From contig CAKOXD010000007.1 of NCBI GenBank assembly GCA_934130005.1, positions 11,004 through 75,003 of the forward strand: 64,000 nt of DNA, in the 5' to 3' direction. This DNA comes from an uncultured Bacilli bacterium (GTDB taxonomy: Bacteria; Bacillota_I; Bacilli_A; RF39; UBA660). Shown here in pieces: positions 16,604 through 24,778 of this stretch (position 1 is the first letter of the stretch; each line of letters opens with the position of its first letter). The position numbers and the translations under genes were made by a program. Below the pieces are notes generated by a model. The model made no database searches and was not told where the DNA came from. It was given only the letters and a program-made list of their open reading frames with translations.

Positions 16604-16629
16604 AGGATATATCTATATAGATATATCCT
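16604..16629 (+). terminator. 26-nt palindrome, terminator stem split by the IS
   Basis: AGGATATATC and GATATATCCT pair around TATATA right after the metallothionein gene. The expected T-run is absent here, but a T-rich stretch begins immediately beyond the right end of the neighbouring IS, as if the insertion separated stem and tail. Confidence 0.5.
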
Positions 16630-16632
16630 CAG

Positions 16633-18214
16633 AGTGTTGACAAAGATCAATACTCTTTTCTTTTAGAAAAAAATATGATAAAATTAAATTGCGAGAAAAA
16701 ATTTCTATTTTAACCAAAAGAAATATTCAACTTCTCGCTTTTATTATGCAAAAATGATATAATTAAAATGGTTAGAATAGAAATGAGTTGATGTAAAAAT
16801 GATAACAATAAATAAAAATATTCAAAGTGAAATCTTAATGACTACAATGGAAGAAATTGTCCCTCAAGATAGTTTGTTTCGAAAAATAGACAAATATATA
16901 GATTTCACTTTTATTTATAATAAAGTAAAAGATTTATATTGTGAAAATAATGGAAGGCCAAGTATTGACCCAGTTGTATTATTTAAAATTATATTTATAC
17001 AAGCATTGGATGGAATAAAATCAATGAGACAAACATGTAAGAAAATAAAAGTAGATGCTGAATATAGATGGTTTTTAGGAATACCATTTGGTAAAGATAC
17101 ACCACATTTTTCAACTTTCAGTAAAAATTATGAAAGAAGATTTAAGAATTCAGATATATTTGAAGAAATATTCGTAGAAATAGTAAATCAAGCAATAAAA
17201 TATAACTTAGTAGATGGAACTACGTTTTATACAGATTCAACACATAAAAAAGCAAATGCTAATAAAAATAAGTATGATGATGAAATTATTAAAGTTATTA
17301 AAGAACGAAGAAAATGGTTAGAAGAAGAAATAAATGAAGAAAGAAAAAAGCAAGGAAGAAAACCATTTGAGTATAAAGATGAAATCGAAGAAAAACATAT
17401 TAAAGTTAGTATAACAGATAAAGAAAGTGGATATTATCATAGAGATAATAAAGAAAAAGGATTTATGTACTTAGATCACAGAACAGTAGATGATAAATGT
17501 AACATTATAGTAGATGCATATATAACAAAAGGAAACGTTCATGACTCGGGACCATTTATAGAACGAGCAAAATATATAAAAAATAAGTTTGGATTTAATA
17601 TAAAAAAATATGCAGTTGACTCAGGGTATTTAACATTAGATATAAAAAAATATTTTATAGATAATAATATATTTGGGGTGTTTGGATATAGAAGATATGG
17701 TACACCAGAGTCAAGAAAAGAAAAAAGCAAATTTAATTACGTTAAAGAATTAGATATATATTATGAAAAAGAAACAGGAGAAGTATTAGAATATAAAGGA
17801 TTAATAGATAAAAACGGATATAAAACATATATAAGTTTAGATAAAACAAAATTAGTAAGAAGACATATACACGAAGAATGGAATGAATTATTTAGAGATA
17901 ATAGACTTTCAAAAGAAGGAAAAGAACTTTATCAAAAAAGAAAAGAACATGTAGAAAGAAGTTTTGCGGATTCAAAACAAAATCATGGATATAGATACGC
18001 TATGTATAAAGGTGTAAAAAAAAATCAACACTATACATGGCTTATTTGTGCTGCTCAAAACATGAAAAATATAGCAATAAAAAATGATAATGTAGGAAAG
18101 AAACCCCTTACATTATCACCAAATATACAAAATTTTATAAAAATATTAAAAAATATCATAAAAATTTTATTCATAAGAAAACCTCTAGAAAAAATCTAGG
18201 GGTTTGTCTACACT
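16633..18214 (+). mobile_element. IS1182-family insertion sequence
   Basis: The 1582-bp element is bounded by 12-bp imperfect inverted repeats, AGTGTTGACAAA on the left and, as reverse complement, AGTGTAGACAAA on the right (11 of 12 match). It holds one intact transposase gene. Both ends contain hairpins: one formed by the left end itself followed by T residues, a larger GCGAGAA/TTCTCGC structure at 16691-16738, and CCTCTAGA/TCTAGGGG before the right end. These may block read-through transcription. No target duplication is obvious. Confidence 0.85.
16799..18199 (+). CDS. IS1182-family DDE transposase
   Basis: This full-length 466-residue transposase has an N-terminal region typical of the family (LFRKIDKYIDFTFIY, GRPSIDPVVLFKII). 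The catalytic acids are Asp146 (YTDSTHKKANANKNK), Asp274 (AVDSGYLT) and Glu386 (VERSFADSKQNHG). All three are intact, so the element may still be mobile. A TATAAT lies about 45 bp upstream; the ribosome site is weak, as often in IS elements, where transposase output is kept low. Base composition matches the host closely, so residence may be long or the donor related. Confidence 0.92.
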   Translation: MITINKNIQSEILMTTMEEIVPQDSLFRKIDKYIDFTFIYNKVKDLYCENNGRPSIDPVVLFKIIFIQALDGIKSMRQTCKKIKVDAEYRWFLGIPFGKDTPHFSTFSKNYERRFKNSDIFEEIFVEIVNQAIKYNLVDGTTFYTDSTHKKANANKNKYDDEIIKVIKERRKWLEEEINEERKKQGRKPFEYKDEIEEKHIKVSITDKESGYYHRDNKEKGFMYLDHRTVDDKCNIIVDAYITKGNVHDSGPFIERAKYIKNKFGFNIKKYAVDSGYLTLDIKKYFIDNNIFGVFGYRRYGTPESRKEKSKFNYVKELDIYYEKETGEVLEYKGLIDKNGYKTYISLDKTKLVRRHIHEEWNELFRDNRLSKEGKELYQKRKEHVERSFADSKQNHGYRYAMYKGVKKNQHYTWLICAAQNMKNIAIKNDNVGKKPLTLSPNIQNFIKILKNIIKILFIRKPLEKI

Positions 18215-18271
18215 TTTAATTAATAAAACTATATGATATAATATTTTAGAAAATAGTATGGGAGTAATAAA

Positions 18272-18778
18272 ATGATTTATAAATGGTTGTATAAAACTCC
18301 AGAGGGGTTTGATGACATTTTAATGAATAGTGATTCAGAGTATTTAACTGGATTATGGTTTGTTGGTTCAAAAGATTCCAATAAAAATACTGTAGATTGC
18401 ATAGAAAAAAATCTACCTATTTTTGAAGAAACAACAAGATGGTTAGATATTTATTTTAGTGGTAAAAATCCAGATTTTACTCCTAAATATAAAATAAAAA
18501 ATTTAACTCCATTTAGAATGCAAGTTACAGATATAATGAACGATATACCATATGGAAAAACAATATGTTATAGGGATATAGCAAAAAAAATTGCTGAAAA
18601 AAGAAATATTAAAAAAATGTCTAGTCAAGCAGTAGGAAATGCCGTTGGATCAAACTGTATTTGTATAATTATTCCTTGTCATAGAGTAATTGGTGTTAAT
18701 AATAAAATGGTCGGCTATGGTGGAGGAATTAAAAATAAAATAGCACTTTTAAATCATGAAAAAAATAGTAGTAGGTGA
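18272..18778 (+). CDS. ogt: methylated-DNA-[protein]-cysteine S-methyltransferase
   Basis: This 168-residue suicide repair protein moves the methyl group of O6-methylguanine to its own active-site Cys136 in IPCHRVIG. The helix-turn-helix finger (MSSQAVGNAVGSN) and the Asn hinge are present, as is the N-terminal ribonuclease-like domain. Its length fits Ogt rather than the fused Ada form. GGGAG precedes the ATG. A PAP2 phosphatase gene follows after 4 nt, suggesting a common transcript without an obvious functional link. Confidence 0.95.
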   Translation: MIYKWLYKTPEGFDDILMNSDSEYLTGLWFVGSKDSNKNTVDCIEKNLPIFEETTRWLDIYFSGKNPDFTPKYKIKNLTPFRMQVTDIMNDIPYGKTICYRDIAKKIAEKRNIKKMSSQAVGNAVGSNCICIIIPCHRVIGVNNKMVGYGGGIKNKIALLNHEKNSSR

Positions 18779-18782
18779 TTAT

Positions 18783-19412
18783 ATGGAAAAAATAATAAAA
18801 TTTGTAAAAAAGAATAAATATTTGTTATTAGTGTTCTTTTGCTTAATTGCTTTTATAGCAATTTTAGAGGATGTAGTTACAAAGGATATTATGAAAGGTG
18901 ATATTATAGGATATAAGATAATATCTAAAACACTTATATCTGATTTTATGACACCGATAGCTAAAATAATAACAAATTTTGGTGGAGCAATTATAATAAC
19001 AATTATAATAGTAATATTATTTATATTTATAAAGAATAAAAAAATATGTTTATCAATATTTTTAAATGTTGTTTTTATAACAGTATTAAATCAATTACTT
19101 AAATTTATAGTTCAAAGACCAAGACCAATTACATATAGAATAATAGATGAAAAAGGATATAGTTTCCCATCAGGTCACTCAATGGTAAGTATGGCTTTTT
19201 ATGGATATTTAATTTATCTAATTTATAAACATATAAAAAATAAATTTTTAAAATATTCATTAATTATAATTTTAGGTGTATTAATTGTTATGATTGGTAT
19301 TAGTAGAATATATTTAGGTGTACATTATACAAGTGATGTAATAGCTGGTTTTTTAGTATCGATTGTATACTTAGTAATTTATATAAAATTTTCAAAAAAA
19401 TTTATTGTTTAA
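18783..19412 (+). CDS. PAP2-family membrane phosphatase
   Basis: This 209-residue integral membrane enzyme has the three PAP2 motifs KFIVQRPRP, PSGHS and SRIYLGVHYTSDV; the catalytic His is in the third. Relatives dephosphorylate undecaprenyl pyrophosphate, phosphatidylglycerol phosphate or other lipid phosphates on the outer leaflet, and may take part in recycling the cell-wall lipid carrier. About six hydrophobic segments are visible. TAGGTGAT precedes the chosen ATG; an in-frame ATG 27 nt upstream overlaps ogt and lacks a good site. The exact substrate is unknown. Confidence 0.9.
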   Translation: MEKIIKFVKKNKYLLLVFFCLIAFIAILEDVVTKDIMKGDIIGYKIISKTLISDFMTPIAKIITNFGGAIIITIIIVILFIFIKNKKICLSIFLNVVFITVLNQLLKFIVQRPRPITYRIIDEKGYSFPSGHSMVSMAFYGYLIYLIYKHIKNKFLKYSLIIILGVLIVMIGISRIYLGVHYTSDVIAGFLVSIVYLVIYIKFSKKFIV

Positions 19413-19453
19413 AATAATATACAATATTAAAATTGAAATAAGGAGTATGGTGT

Positions 19454-20092
19454 ATGAAAAAAAGTTATAGTGAATATTTAAATAAAAATCATTCTTTTGA
19501 TAAATCAACAATGTTAGGAATAATATGTCTTTTAATAGTAATATCTGGAATATTTGGATTTGTTTATGAGGTTATCTTTTATTATTTTAATTTTGGAATG
19601 GAAAAAATTTATTGGCGTGGTGGAAACTTTTTACCTTGGATTAATATATATGCAACTGGATCTATGTTTATATATTTCTTAACATATAAACATAGAAAAA
19701 ATCCTTTAAAAGTATTTTTAATTAGTTTTGTAACATGTGGTATTTTAGAATATATATCAGGATATTTAATGTATACTATAGGTAATGGATTTAGGTGCTG
19801 GGATTATAATTCTGAAATATTAAATTTTGGAAATATTAATGGTTTTGTATGTTTAAGAAGCGTACTATTCTTTGGATTATCTAGTTTATTGCTTATATAT
19901 ATAATAGTTCCAATGATTTTTTCTATAGCAAAAAAAATGAATAAAAAATTATTTTTAATAATAAGTATTACTTTATGTTCTATTATATTATTAGATGAAT
20001 TTTATAATTTAATATTTGCTAGAATATTTGATTTAGAAAGAGCATCAACAATATATAAAAGATTAGGCTTTAACTATGTAAAATTTAAATAA
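19454..20092 (+). CDS. CmpB-like putative transporter membrane protein (PF06541 type)
   Basis: This 212-residue protein has about six hydrophobic helices. The GIFGFVYEV start, the ILEYISGYLMY segment and the RCWDYNSEILNFGNINGFVCL stretch are the marks of the family annotated as 'putative ABC transporter type IV' (ABC_trans_CmpB). Biochemical function is not established and no ATPase subunit is adjacent. AAGGAG precedes the ATG. A terminator follows, separating it from the MerR operon. Confidence 0.75.
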   Translation: MKKSYSEYLNKNHSFDKSTMLGIICLLIVISGIFGFVYEVIFYYFNFGMEKIYWRGGNFLPWINIYATGSMFIYFLTYKHRKNPLKVFLISFVTCGILEYISGYLMYTIGNGFRCWDYNSEILNFGNINGFVCLRSVLFFGLSSLLLIYIIVPMIFSIAKKMNKKLFLIISITLCSIILLDEFYNLIFARIFDLERASTIYKRLGFNYVKFK

Positions 20093-20113
20093 AACAATTT
20101 ATATTGTTTTTTT
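20092..20113 (+). terminator. intrinsic terminator
   Basis: AAACAAT and ATTGTTT pair around a 4-nt loop and run into T residues just after the stop of the membrane protein gene. Confidence 0.75.
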
Positions 20114-20122
20114 ATTTAGGTA

Positions 20123-20153
20123 TTGACTTAGAGCTAACTCTAAGTGATATAAA
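20123..20153 (+). promoter_or_regulatory. MerR-type promoter with operator palindrome
   Basis: TTGACT (20123-20128) and TATAAA (20148-20153) are separated by 19 bp, the overlong spacer that MerR regulators untwist. The spacer holds the palindrome CTTAGAG-CTAA-CTCTAAG (20127-20144). It lies 18 bp before the merR-like gene, so the regulator should control its own operon. Confidence 0.85.
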
Positions 20154-20170
20154 TATGTAGGAGGTAGGAT

Positions 20171-20551
20171 ATGACAATAGGAGAAGTAGGAAAAAAATAT
20201 AATTTAAGTAATGATACATTAAGATATTATGAAAAAATAGGATTATTAAATAAAGTTCCTAAAAATAGTAGTGGAATAAGAAATTATGATGAAAAAACAT
20301 TAAAAAAAATAGAATTTATTAAATGTATGAGAAGTGCAGGAGTAGAAATAGAAATATTAATAAAATATATGAAACTATTAGAAATTGGTAAAGAAACTGT
20401 TTTTGAAAGAAAGAAACTCCTTGAGGAACAAAGATTAAAATTACAAGAAAAACAAAAACAAATAAATGAAACTTTATCGAGACTTAATTATAAAATAGAA
20501 ATTTATGAAGATATTATAAATAATAAGAGAAAGGATTTTACAGAAATATGA
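20171..20551 (+). CDS. MerR-family transcriptional regulator (AdhR/NmlR-like)
   Basis: This 126-residue regulator has the MerR winged helix-turn-helix (TIGEVGKKYNLSNDTLRYYE) and a long C-terminal coiled coil for dimerisation. It lacks the metal-binding cysteine loop of MerR, CueR or ZntR. The operator sequence CTTAGAG...CTCTAAG resembles those of the AdhR/NmlR aldehyde-stress regulators. The gene overlaps the following flavodoxin gene by 4 nt (ATGA). It heads a six-gene operon of redox-type proteins and likely activates it in response to an electrophile or redox signal (inference). Confidence 0.88.
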   Translation: MTIGEVGKKYNLSNDTLRYYEKIGLLNKVPKNSSGIRNYDEKTLKKIEFIKCMRSAGVEIEILIKYMKLLEIGKETVFERKKLLEEQRLKLQEKQKQINETLSRLNYKIEIYEDIINNKRKDFTEI

Positions 20552-21054
20552 AACAATTAGTAATTTATTTTTCAAGAAATGGAGAAAATTATACAAGTGA
20601 TGGAATAAGAAATATAGAAATAGGAAATACAGAGAAAGTTGCAAATTATATCAAAGAAATAACAGGTGCTTCTTTATTTAAAGTAGAACCAATTATCGAA
20701 TATCCTTATAATTATCATGAATGTTGTAATGTAGCTAAGAAAGAAATAGAAAATAATATAAGACCAAAAGTTAAAAATGAATTAGATGATATAAATGATT
20801 ACGATGTTATCTATATTGGTGGACCTATTTGGTATGGACATTATCCTACTCCTTTATTAACTGTTTTAGAAAAATTAGATTTTTCTTCTAAAATTGTTAT
20901 GCCTTTTACAACACATGAAGGTTCTGGACTTGGAAGTGTTATAAGTGATATAAAAAGAATATGTAATAATGCTTTAATAAAAGATGGACTTGCAATATAT
21001 GGAAGTAATGCAAGTGATTCAAAAGAAATGTTAAAAGGATGGTGTATAAAATGA
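20548..21054 (+). CDS. flavodoxin-like FMN protein
   Basis: This 168-residue flavodoxin-fold protein begins KQLVIYFSRNGENY (phosphate-binding loop, somewhat extended) and has the IYIGGPIWYGHYPTPL and TTHEGSGLGS loops that contact FMN. Such proteins serve as electron donors or as small NAD(P)H-dependent reductases. It overlaps both neighbours by 4 nt, so expression is tightly coupled to the MerR regulator before it and the CMD protein after it. Confidence 0.88.
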   Translation: MKQLVIYFSRNGENYTSDGIRNIEIGNTEKVANYIKEITGASLFKVEPIIEYPYNYHECCNVAKKEIENNIRPKVKNELDDINDYDVIYIGGPIWYGHYPTPLLTVLEKLDFSSKIVMPFTTHEGSGLGSVISDIKRICNNALIKDGLAIYGSNASDSKEMLKGWCIK

Positions 21055-21368
21055 TAAAACAAACTGCTGGAAGAGATAAATTAGGTGAATTTGCTCCTTT
21101 ATTTGCACATTATAATGATGACATTTTATTTGGTGAAAACTGGAATGATGAATCAATTGATTTAAAAACAAGATGCATTATTACAGTTGTTGCTTTAATG
21201 TCTTCAGGAATTACTGATAGTTCATTAAAATATCATCTAGAAAACGCTAAAAAGAATGGTGTTACAAAGGAAGAAATAGTTGGTATTATAACACATGTTG
21301 CTTTTTATGTAGGTTGGCCTAAAGCATGGGCAGTATTTAACCTAGCTAAAGAAATATATAATTATTAG
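21051..21368 (+). CDS. carboxymuconolactone decarboxylase (CMD) family protein
   Basis: This 105-residue protein begins KQTAGRDKLGEFAPLFAHYNDDILFGENW, a start highly conserved in the gamma-carboxymuconolactone decarboxylase-like family. The ITHVAFYVGWPKAW end is also typical. The CxxC of AhpD peroxidase homologues is absent, so it is not a thiol peroxidase partner. The ATG at 21051 fits the family start better than an in-frame ATG 12 nt upstream. In other bacteria these genes often lie with flavodoxin, cupin and reductase genes, as here, in oxidative or electrophile-stress operons. Confidence 0.88.
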   Translation: MIKQTAGRDKLGEFAPLFAHYNDDILFGENWNDESIDLKTRCIITVVALMSSGITDSSLKYHLENAKKNGVTKEEIVGIITHVAFYVGWPKAWAVFNLAKEIYNY

Positions 21369-21379
21369 GAGGTATATTT

Positions 21380-21808
21380 ATGAACAAAGAAGAATTTGAA
21401 AAACAAAATATTTTTGGAATAGGTAAAGAAAATGAAGAATTTGCTAAATACTTTATTGGTAAAAGTTATTTGAATCCATTAACAAGTAATGATGAATCGG
21501 TATTTTTAGCAAATGTTACTTTTTCTCCTTCTTGCCGCAATAATTGGCATATACATCATGCTAAAAGTGGTGGAGGACAAATTTTAATTTGTGTAGCAGG
21601 TTTTGGTTGGTATCAAGAATATGGAAAAAATCCTATTTCTTTAAAACCTGGTATGGTTGTTACAATTCCTGCTAATGTTAAACATTTTCATGGAGCAAAA
21701 AAAGATTCTTGGTTTAGTCATATAGCAATAGAAGTACCAGGTGTTGATACTAAAACAGAATGGTTAGAACCAGTATCTGATAGTGAATATGAAAAGTTAG
21801 GAAAGTAA
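21380..21808 (+). CDS. cupin-domain protein
   Basis: This 142-residue single-domain cupin has metal-ligand candidates in NNWHIHHAKSGGGQ (motif 1) and VKHFHGAKKDS (motif 2). The spacing and the WHIHH signature match the small cupins annotated as quercetin dioxygenase-like or associated with CMD proteins. AGGAGGTAT lies before the ATG, 11 nt after the CMD gene. The substrate is unknown; pairing with CMD and flavodoxin suggests metabolism of a reactive carbonyl or quinone. Confidence 0.88.
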   Translation: MNKEEFEKQNIFGIGKENEEFAKYFIGKSYLNPLTSNDESVFLANVTFSPSCRNNWHIHHAKSGGGQILICVAGFGWYQEYGKNPISLKPGMVVTIPANVKHFHGAKKDSWFSHIAIEVPGVDTKTEWLEPVSDSEYEKLGK

Positions 21809-21812
21809 AAAA

Positions 21813-22295
21813 ATGAAAAAAATTGTAATATATTATTCATATACAAATCATACTAAAATGATTACTGATATGATAAAAAAAGAATTAAATTGTGACACTT
21901 TATGTATTAAAACAAAAAATGAAGAAGAATTAGGATATCAAGAATTAGTTGATAAATATGAAAAAAATGAAATAGAAAAGCCAGTTGTTGATATAGAAAA
22001 AATAAATATTAATTTAGATGATTATGATGAAATAATTTTAGGAACACCTGTATGGTGGTATACAATAACACCTTCAATTAGAATGTTTTTAAGTCAGTAC
22101 GATTTATCAGGTAAAACTATTATTCCTTTTGCTACAAATGCTGGATGGTTAGGTAGTACTTTTAATGAAATAAAAGAATTATGTAAAAATTCTAATGTAA
22201 CAAATGAAATGAATATAGTATTTAATAGTGATTATAATCATCCTAAATTAATTACAAATGAAAATGATATTTATAAATGGATAAAAAGTTTATAG
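21813..22295 (+). CDS. second flavodoxin-like protein
   Basis: This 160-residue flavodoxin-fold protein has the canonical start KKIVIYYSYTNHTKM and the IILGTPVWWYTITPS and FATNAGWLG FMN loops. It is distinct from the first flavodoxin of the operon (different first loop and no EGSGLGS), so the pair is not a recent duplication. It is separated from the cupin gene by 4 nt. It probably provides electrons to, or acts as, a reductase in the same pathway. Confidence 0.88.
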   Translation: MKKIVIYYSYTNHTKMITDMIKKELNCDTLCIKTKNEEELGYQELVDKYEKNEIEKPVVDIEKININLDDYDEIILGTPVWWYTITPSIRMFLSQYDLSGKTIIPFATNAGWLGSTFNEIKELCKNSNVTNEMNIVFNSDYNHPKLITNENDIYKWIKSL

Positions 22296-22304
22296 GAGGA
22301 ACTT

Positions 22305-24062
22305 ATGTATTTAGAAAAACTAAATGAAATAGATGATTTAAAAAAATTAAATATAGATGAACTAAAAAAATTAGCTCAGGAAATAAGAGAAGTTTTATTA
22401 AAAAAATTAAGTATTCATAGAGGACATTTTGGTCCTAACTTTGGTATGGTAGAAGCTACTATAGCTCTTCATTATGTATTTAATTCTCCTGTTGATAAAT
22501 TTGTTTTTGATGTATCCCATCAAAGTTATGTTCATAAAATTTTAACAGGTAGAAAAAAAGCTTTTATAAATGAAGAAAATTATGATGATGTTACTGGTTA
22601 TACTAATCCAAAAGAAAGTGTACATGACTTATTTAATGTTGGACATACCTCTACATCTATTAGTTTAGCATCTGGTCTTATGAAAGCAAGAGATTTAAAA
22701 GGTGATAAATATAATGTAATTGCTATAATAGGTGATGGTGCTTTATCTGGTGGAGAAGCTTTAGAAGGATTAGATTTTTCTGGGGATCAAAATAGTAATT
22801 TTATAATTGTTGTTAACGATAATGGAATGTCAATTGCTGAAAATCATGGTGGACTATATAAGAATTTAAAACAATTAAGAGAGTCTAATGGTATGTGTGA
22901 ATGTAATTTATTTAAAGCAATGGGACTTGATTATTTATATGTAGAAGATGGTAATGATATAGAAAGTCTTATAAATGCTTTTTCAAAAGTAAAAGATATA
23001 ACAAAACCTATTGTTGTACATATAGTAACAGAAAAAGGAAAAGGATATGAACCTGCTACTATAAATAAGGAAGCATATCACTGGACTATGCCATTTGATA
23101 TAAAAACTGGTAAATCAAAATTTGTGCAAAACCATGAAACTTATGAAAATATTACTGCTAATTTTCTTTTAAATAAAATGAAAAATGATAAAACTGTTGT
23201 TGCAATTGTAGCTGGAGTACCAACAAGTATTGGCTTTACAAAAGATTTAAGGAAAATAGCCAAAAATCAATTTATAGATGTTGGAATAGCTGAAGAACAT
23301 GGCGTTGCTCTTGCATCTGGTATTGCTACTGCTGGTGGAAAACCTATATTTGCAACTCATTCTAGTTTTATGCAAAGAACTTATGATCAAATATCACAGG
23401 ATTTATGTATAAATAATAGTCCTGCAACGCTTTTAGTTAATACTGCTTCTATATATGGAATGAATGATGTTACTCATTTAGGCATATTTGATATAGCTAT
23501 GATGTCTAATATTCCTAATTTAGTATATTTAGCTCCTACTAATAAAGAGGAATATTTAGCTATGTTAGATTGGTCTATTGAACAAAATAATTATAGTGTT
23601 GCAATTCGTATTCCATGTAATGGTGTTATATCAAGTAATTCAAAAATAGATAAAGATTATAGTAATATCAATAAATATAAAATAGAAAAAAATGGTAATG
23701 ATATTGCTATAATAGCTTTAGGTGATTTCTTTCAATTAGGAGAAGAAGTAGCAAGTTATATAAAAGAAAAACTTAATATAGATTCAACACTAATTAATCC
23801 TAGATTTATAACTGGTATTGATAAAGATATGTTAAATAATTTAAAGAAAAATCATAGTTTAGTAATAACATTAGAAGATGGAATATTAGAAGGTGGATTT
23901 GGATATAAAATTTCTAATTATTATAGTGATACCAATATAAAAGTAAAAAATTATGGATTGAAAAAAACATTTTATGATAGATATGATGTAAATGAAGTTT
24001 TAAAAGAAAATAGATTAACAAAAGAACAAATTTTAGAAGATATAAAAAATATTATAAATTAA
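22305..24062 (+). CDS. 1-deoxy-D-xylulose-5-phosphate synthase-like enzyme
   Basis: This 585-residue thiamine-diphosphate enzyme is of the DXS type. FDVSHQSYVHKILTGR matches the DXS signature. GDGALSGGEALEGL begins the ThDP-binding motif, and DVGIAEEHGVALASGIA is the catalytic-Glu region of the pyrimidine domain. A transketolase C-domain ends the protein. DXS condenses pyruvate with glyceraldehyde 3-phosphate at the entry to the MEP isoprenoid pathway. It is about 35 residues shorter than typical and sits last in a MerR-controlled redox operon rather than with isoprenoid genes. It may be a stress-linked paralogue acting on another aldehyde. Confidence 0.85.
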   Translation: MYLEKLNEIDDLKKLNIDELKKLAQEIREVLLKKLSIHRGHFGPNFGMVEATIALHYVFNSPVDKFVFDVSHQSYVHKILTGRKKAFINEENYDDVTGYTNPKESVHDLFNVGHTSTSISLASGLMKARDLKGDKYNVIAIIGDGALSGGEALEGLDFSGDQNSNFIIVVNDNGMSIAENHGGLYKNLKQLRESNGMCECNLFKAMGLDYLYVEDGNDIESLINAFSKVKDITKPIVVHIVTEKGKGYEPATINKEAYHWTMPFDIKTGKSKFVQNHETYENITANFLLNKMKNDKTVVAIVAGVPTSIGFTKDLRKIAKNQFIDVGIAEEHGVALASGIATAGGKPIFATHSSFMQRTYDQISQDLCINNSPATLLVNTASIYGMNDVTHLGIFDIAMMSNIPNLVYLAPTNKEEYLAMLDWSIEQNNYSVAIRIPCNGVISSNSKIDKDYSNINKYKIEKNGNDIAIIALGDFFQLGEEVASYIKEKLNIDSTLINPRFITGIDKDMLNNLKKNHSLVITLEDGILEGGFGYKISNYYSDTNIKVKNYGLKKTFYDRYDVNEVLKENRLTKEQILEDIKNIIN

Positions 24063-24089
24063 AACATTTTTAAATAAATGTTTTTTTTA
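24061..24089 (+). terminator. terminator of the MerR operon
   Basis: AAAACATTT and AAATGTTTT pair and are followed by a T-run directly after the DXS-like stop. Confidence 0.75.
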
Positions 24090-24136
24090 TGTTGTTGTTT
24101 TAATATTATTAGTGTATACTTTAGTTGGAGGGAATT

Positions 24137-24691
24137 ATGAAAAAGAAAGTTATATTAGTATTAGTTGGAACATTATTTTTAACATTAAGTGTTGGTTGTG
24201 ATAAAACAAATAAAAAAGAAAATAAAACAGTTCAAAATAAAATAAATGGTAATTGTAGTGCTATTGATTGTATAAAAAAATTAAATACAAAAAGTACTGT
24301 AGAAGAAATTAATAAAGTAATTGGAATAGACGGAATTTTAACTGATGAAAAATATAATAAATATACTTGGAAGATTTCAGATACTGATGAAGTAACAGCT
24401 ACATATTATTCTAGTAATAAAGCAAATATAGAGGCTACTTATGATAAAAACACTTTAAAAAATAATAAAGTTGATTTTTCAAAATATAATGAAATAAAAA
24501 CTGCTTTAAAAAATGGAGAAAAAGTATCATATGAAGAATTTAAAGAAAAAGTTGGAGGAGTAGATGGTACTTTAGTTGAAATAAGTTCAATAAGTAATAA
24601 ATATACTTGGGTTAATAAAGATGGTGGATATTTAACAGCTACATTTTCAAATACCAGTGATAAATGTACATTTATAGTTGGAAGATTTTAG
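24137..24691 (+). CDS. lipoprotein with two BLIP/SmpA-like repeats
   Basis: This 184-residue lipoprotein has its lipobox in LSVGC. The mature part holds two related units: VEEINKVIGIDGILTDE with KYTWKISDTDEVTATY, and YEEFKEKVGGVDGTLVE with KYTWVNKDGGYLTATF. This layout resembles the duplicated BLIP/BamE-like fold of small Firmicutes lipoproteins (DUF3862 type), often guessed to bind proteins at the cell surface. GGAGGG precedes the ATG. It is monocistronic, with terminators on both sides. The role is unknown. Confidence 0.75.
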   Translation: MKKKVILVLVGTLFLTLSVGCDKTNKKENKTVQNKINGNCSAIDCIKKLNTKSTVEEINKVIGIDGILTDEKYNKYTWKISDTDEVTATYYSSNKANIEATYDKNTLKNNKVDFSKYNEIKTALKNGEKVSYEEFKEKVGGVDGTLVEISSISNKYTWVNKDGGYLTATFSNTSDKCTFIVGRF

Positions 24692-24712
24692 GCTTAAAGC
24701 CTTTTTTTCTTT
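24690..24712 (+). terminator. intrinsic terminator
   Basis: AGGCT/AGCCT hairpin followed by seven T residues. Confidence 0.7.
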
Positions 24713-24778
24713 TTTTTAAAAATTACTTTTTTTTTTTACTATTTTGAGATATACTATATATAAAATAGGAGGGATATT

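Noticed and set aside
16344..16650. His/Ser-rich repetitive ORFs antisense to the metallothionein gene
   Set aside because: They are shadows of the cysteine repeats in other frames, have no ribosome sites, and overlap a well-supported gene.
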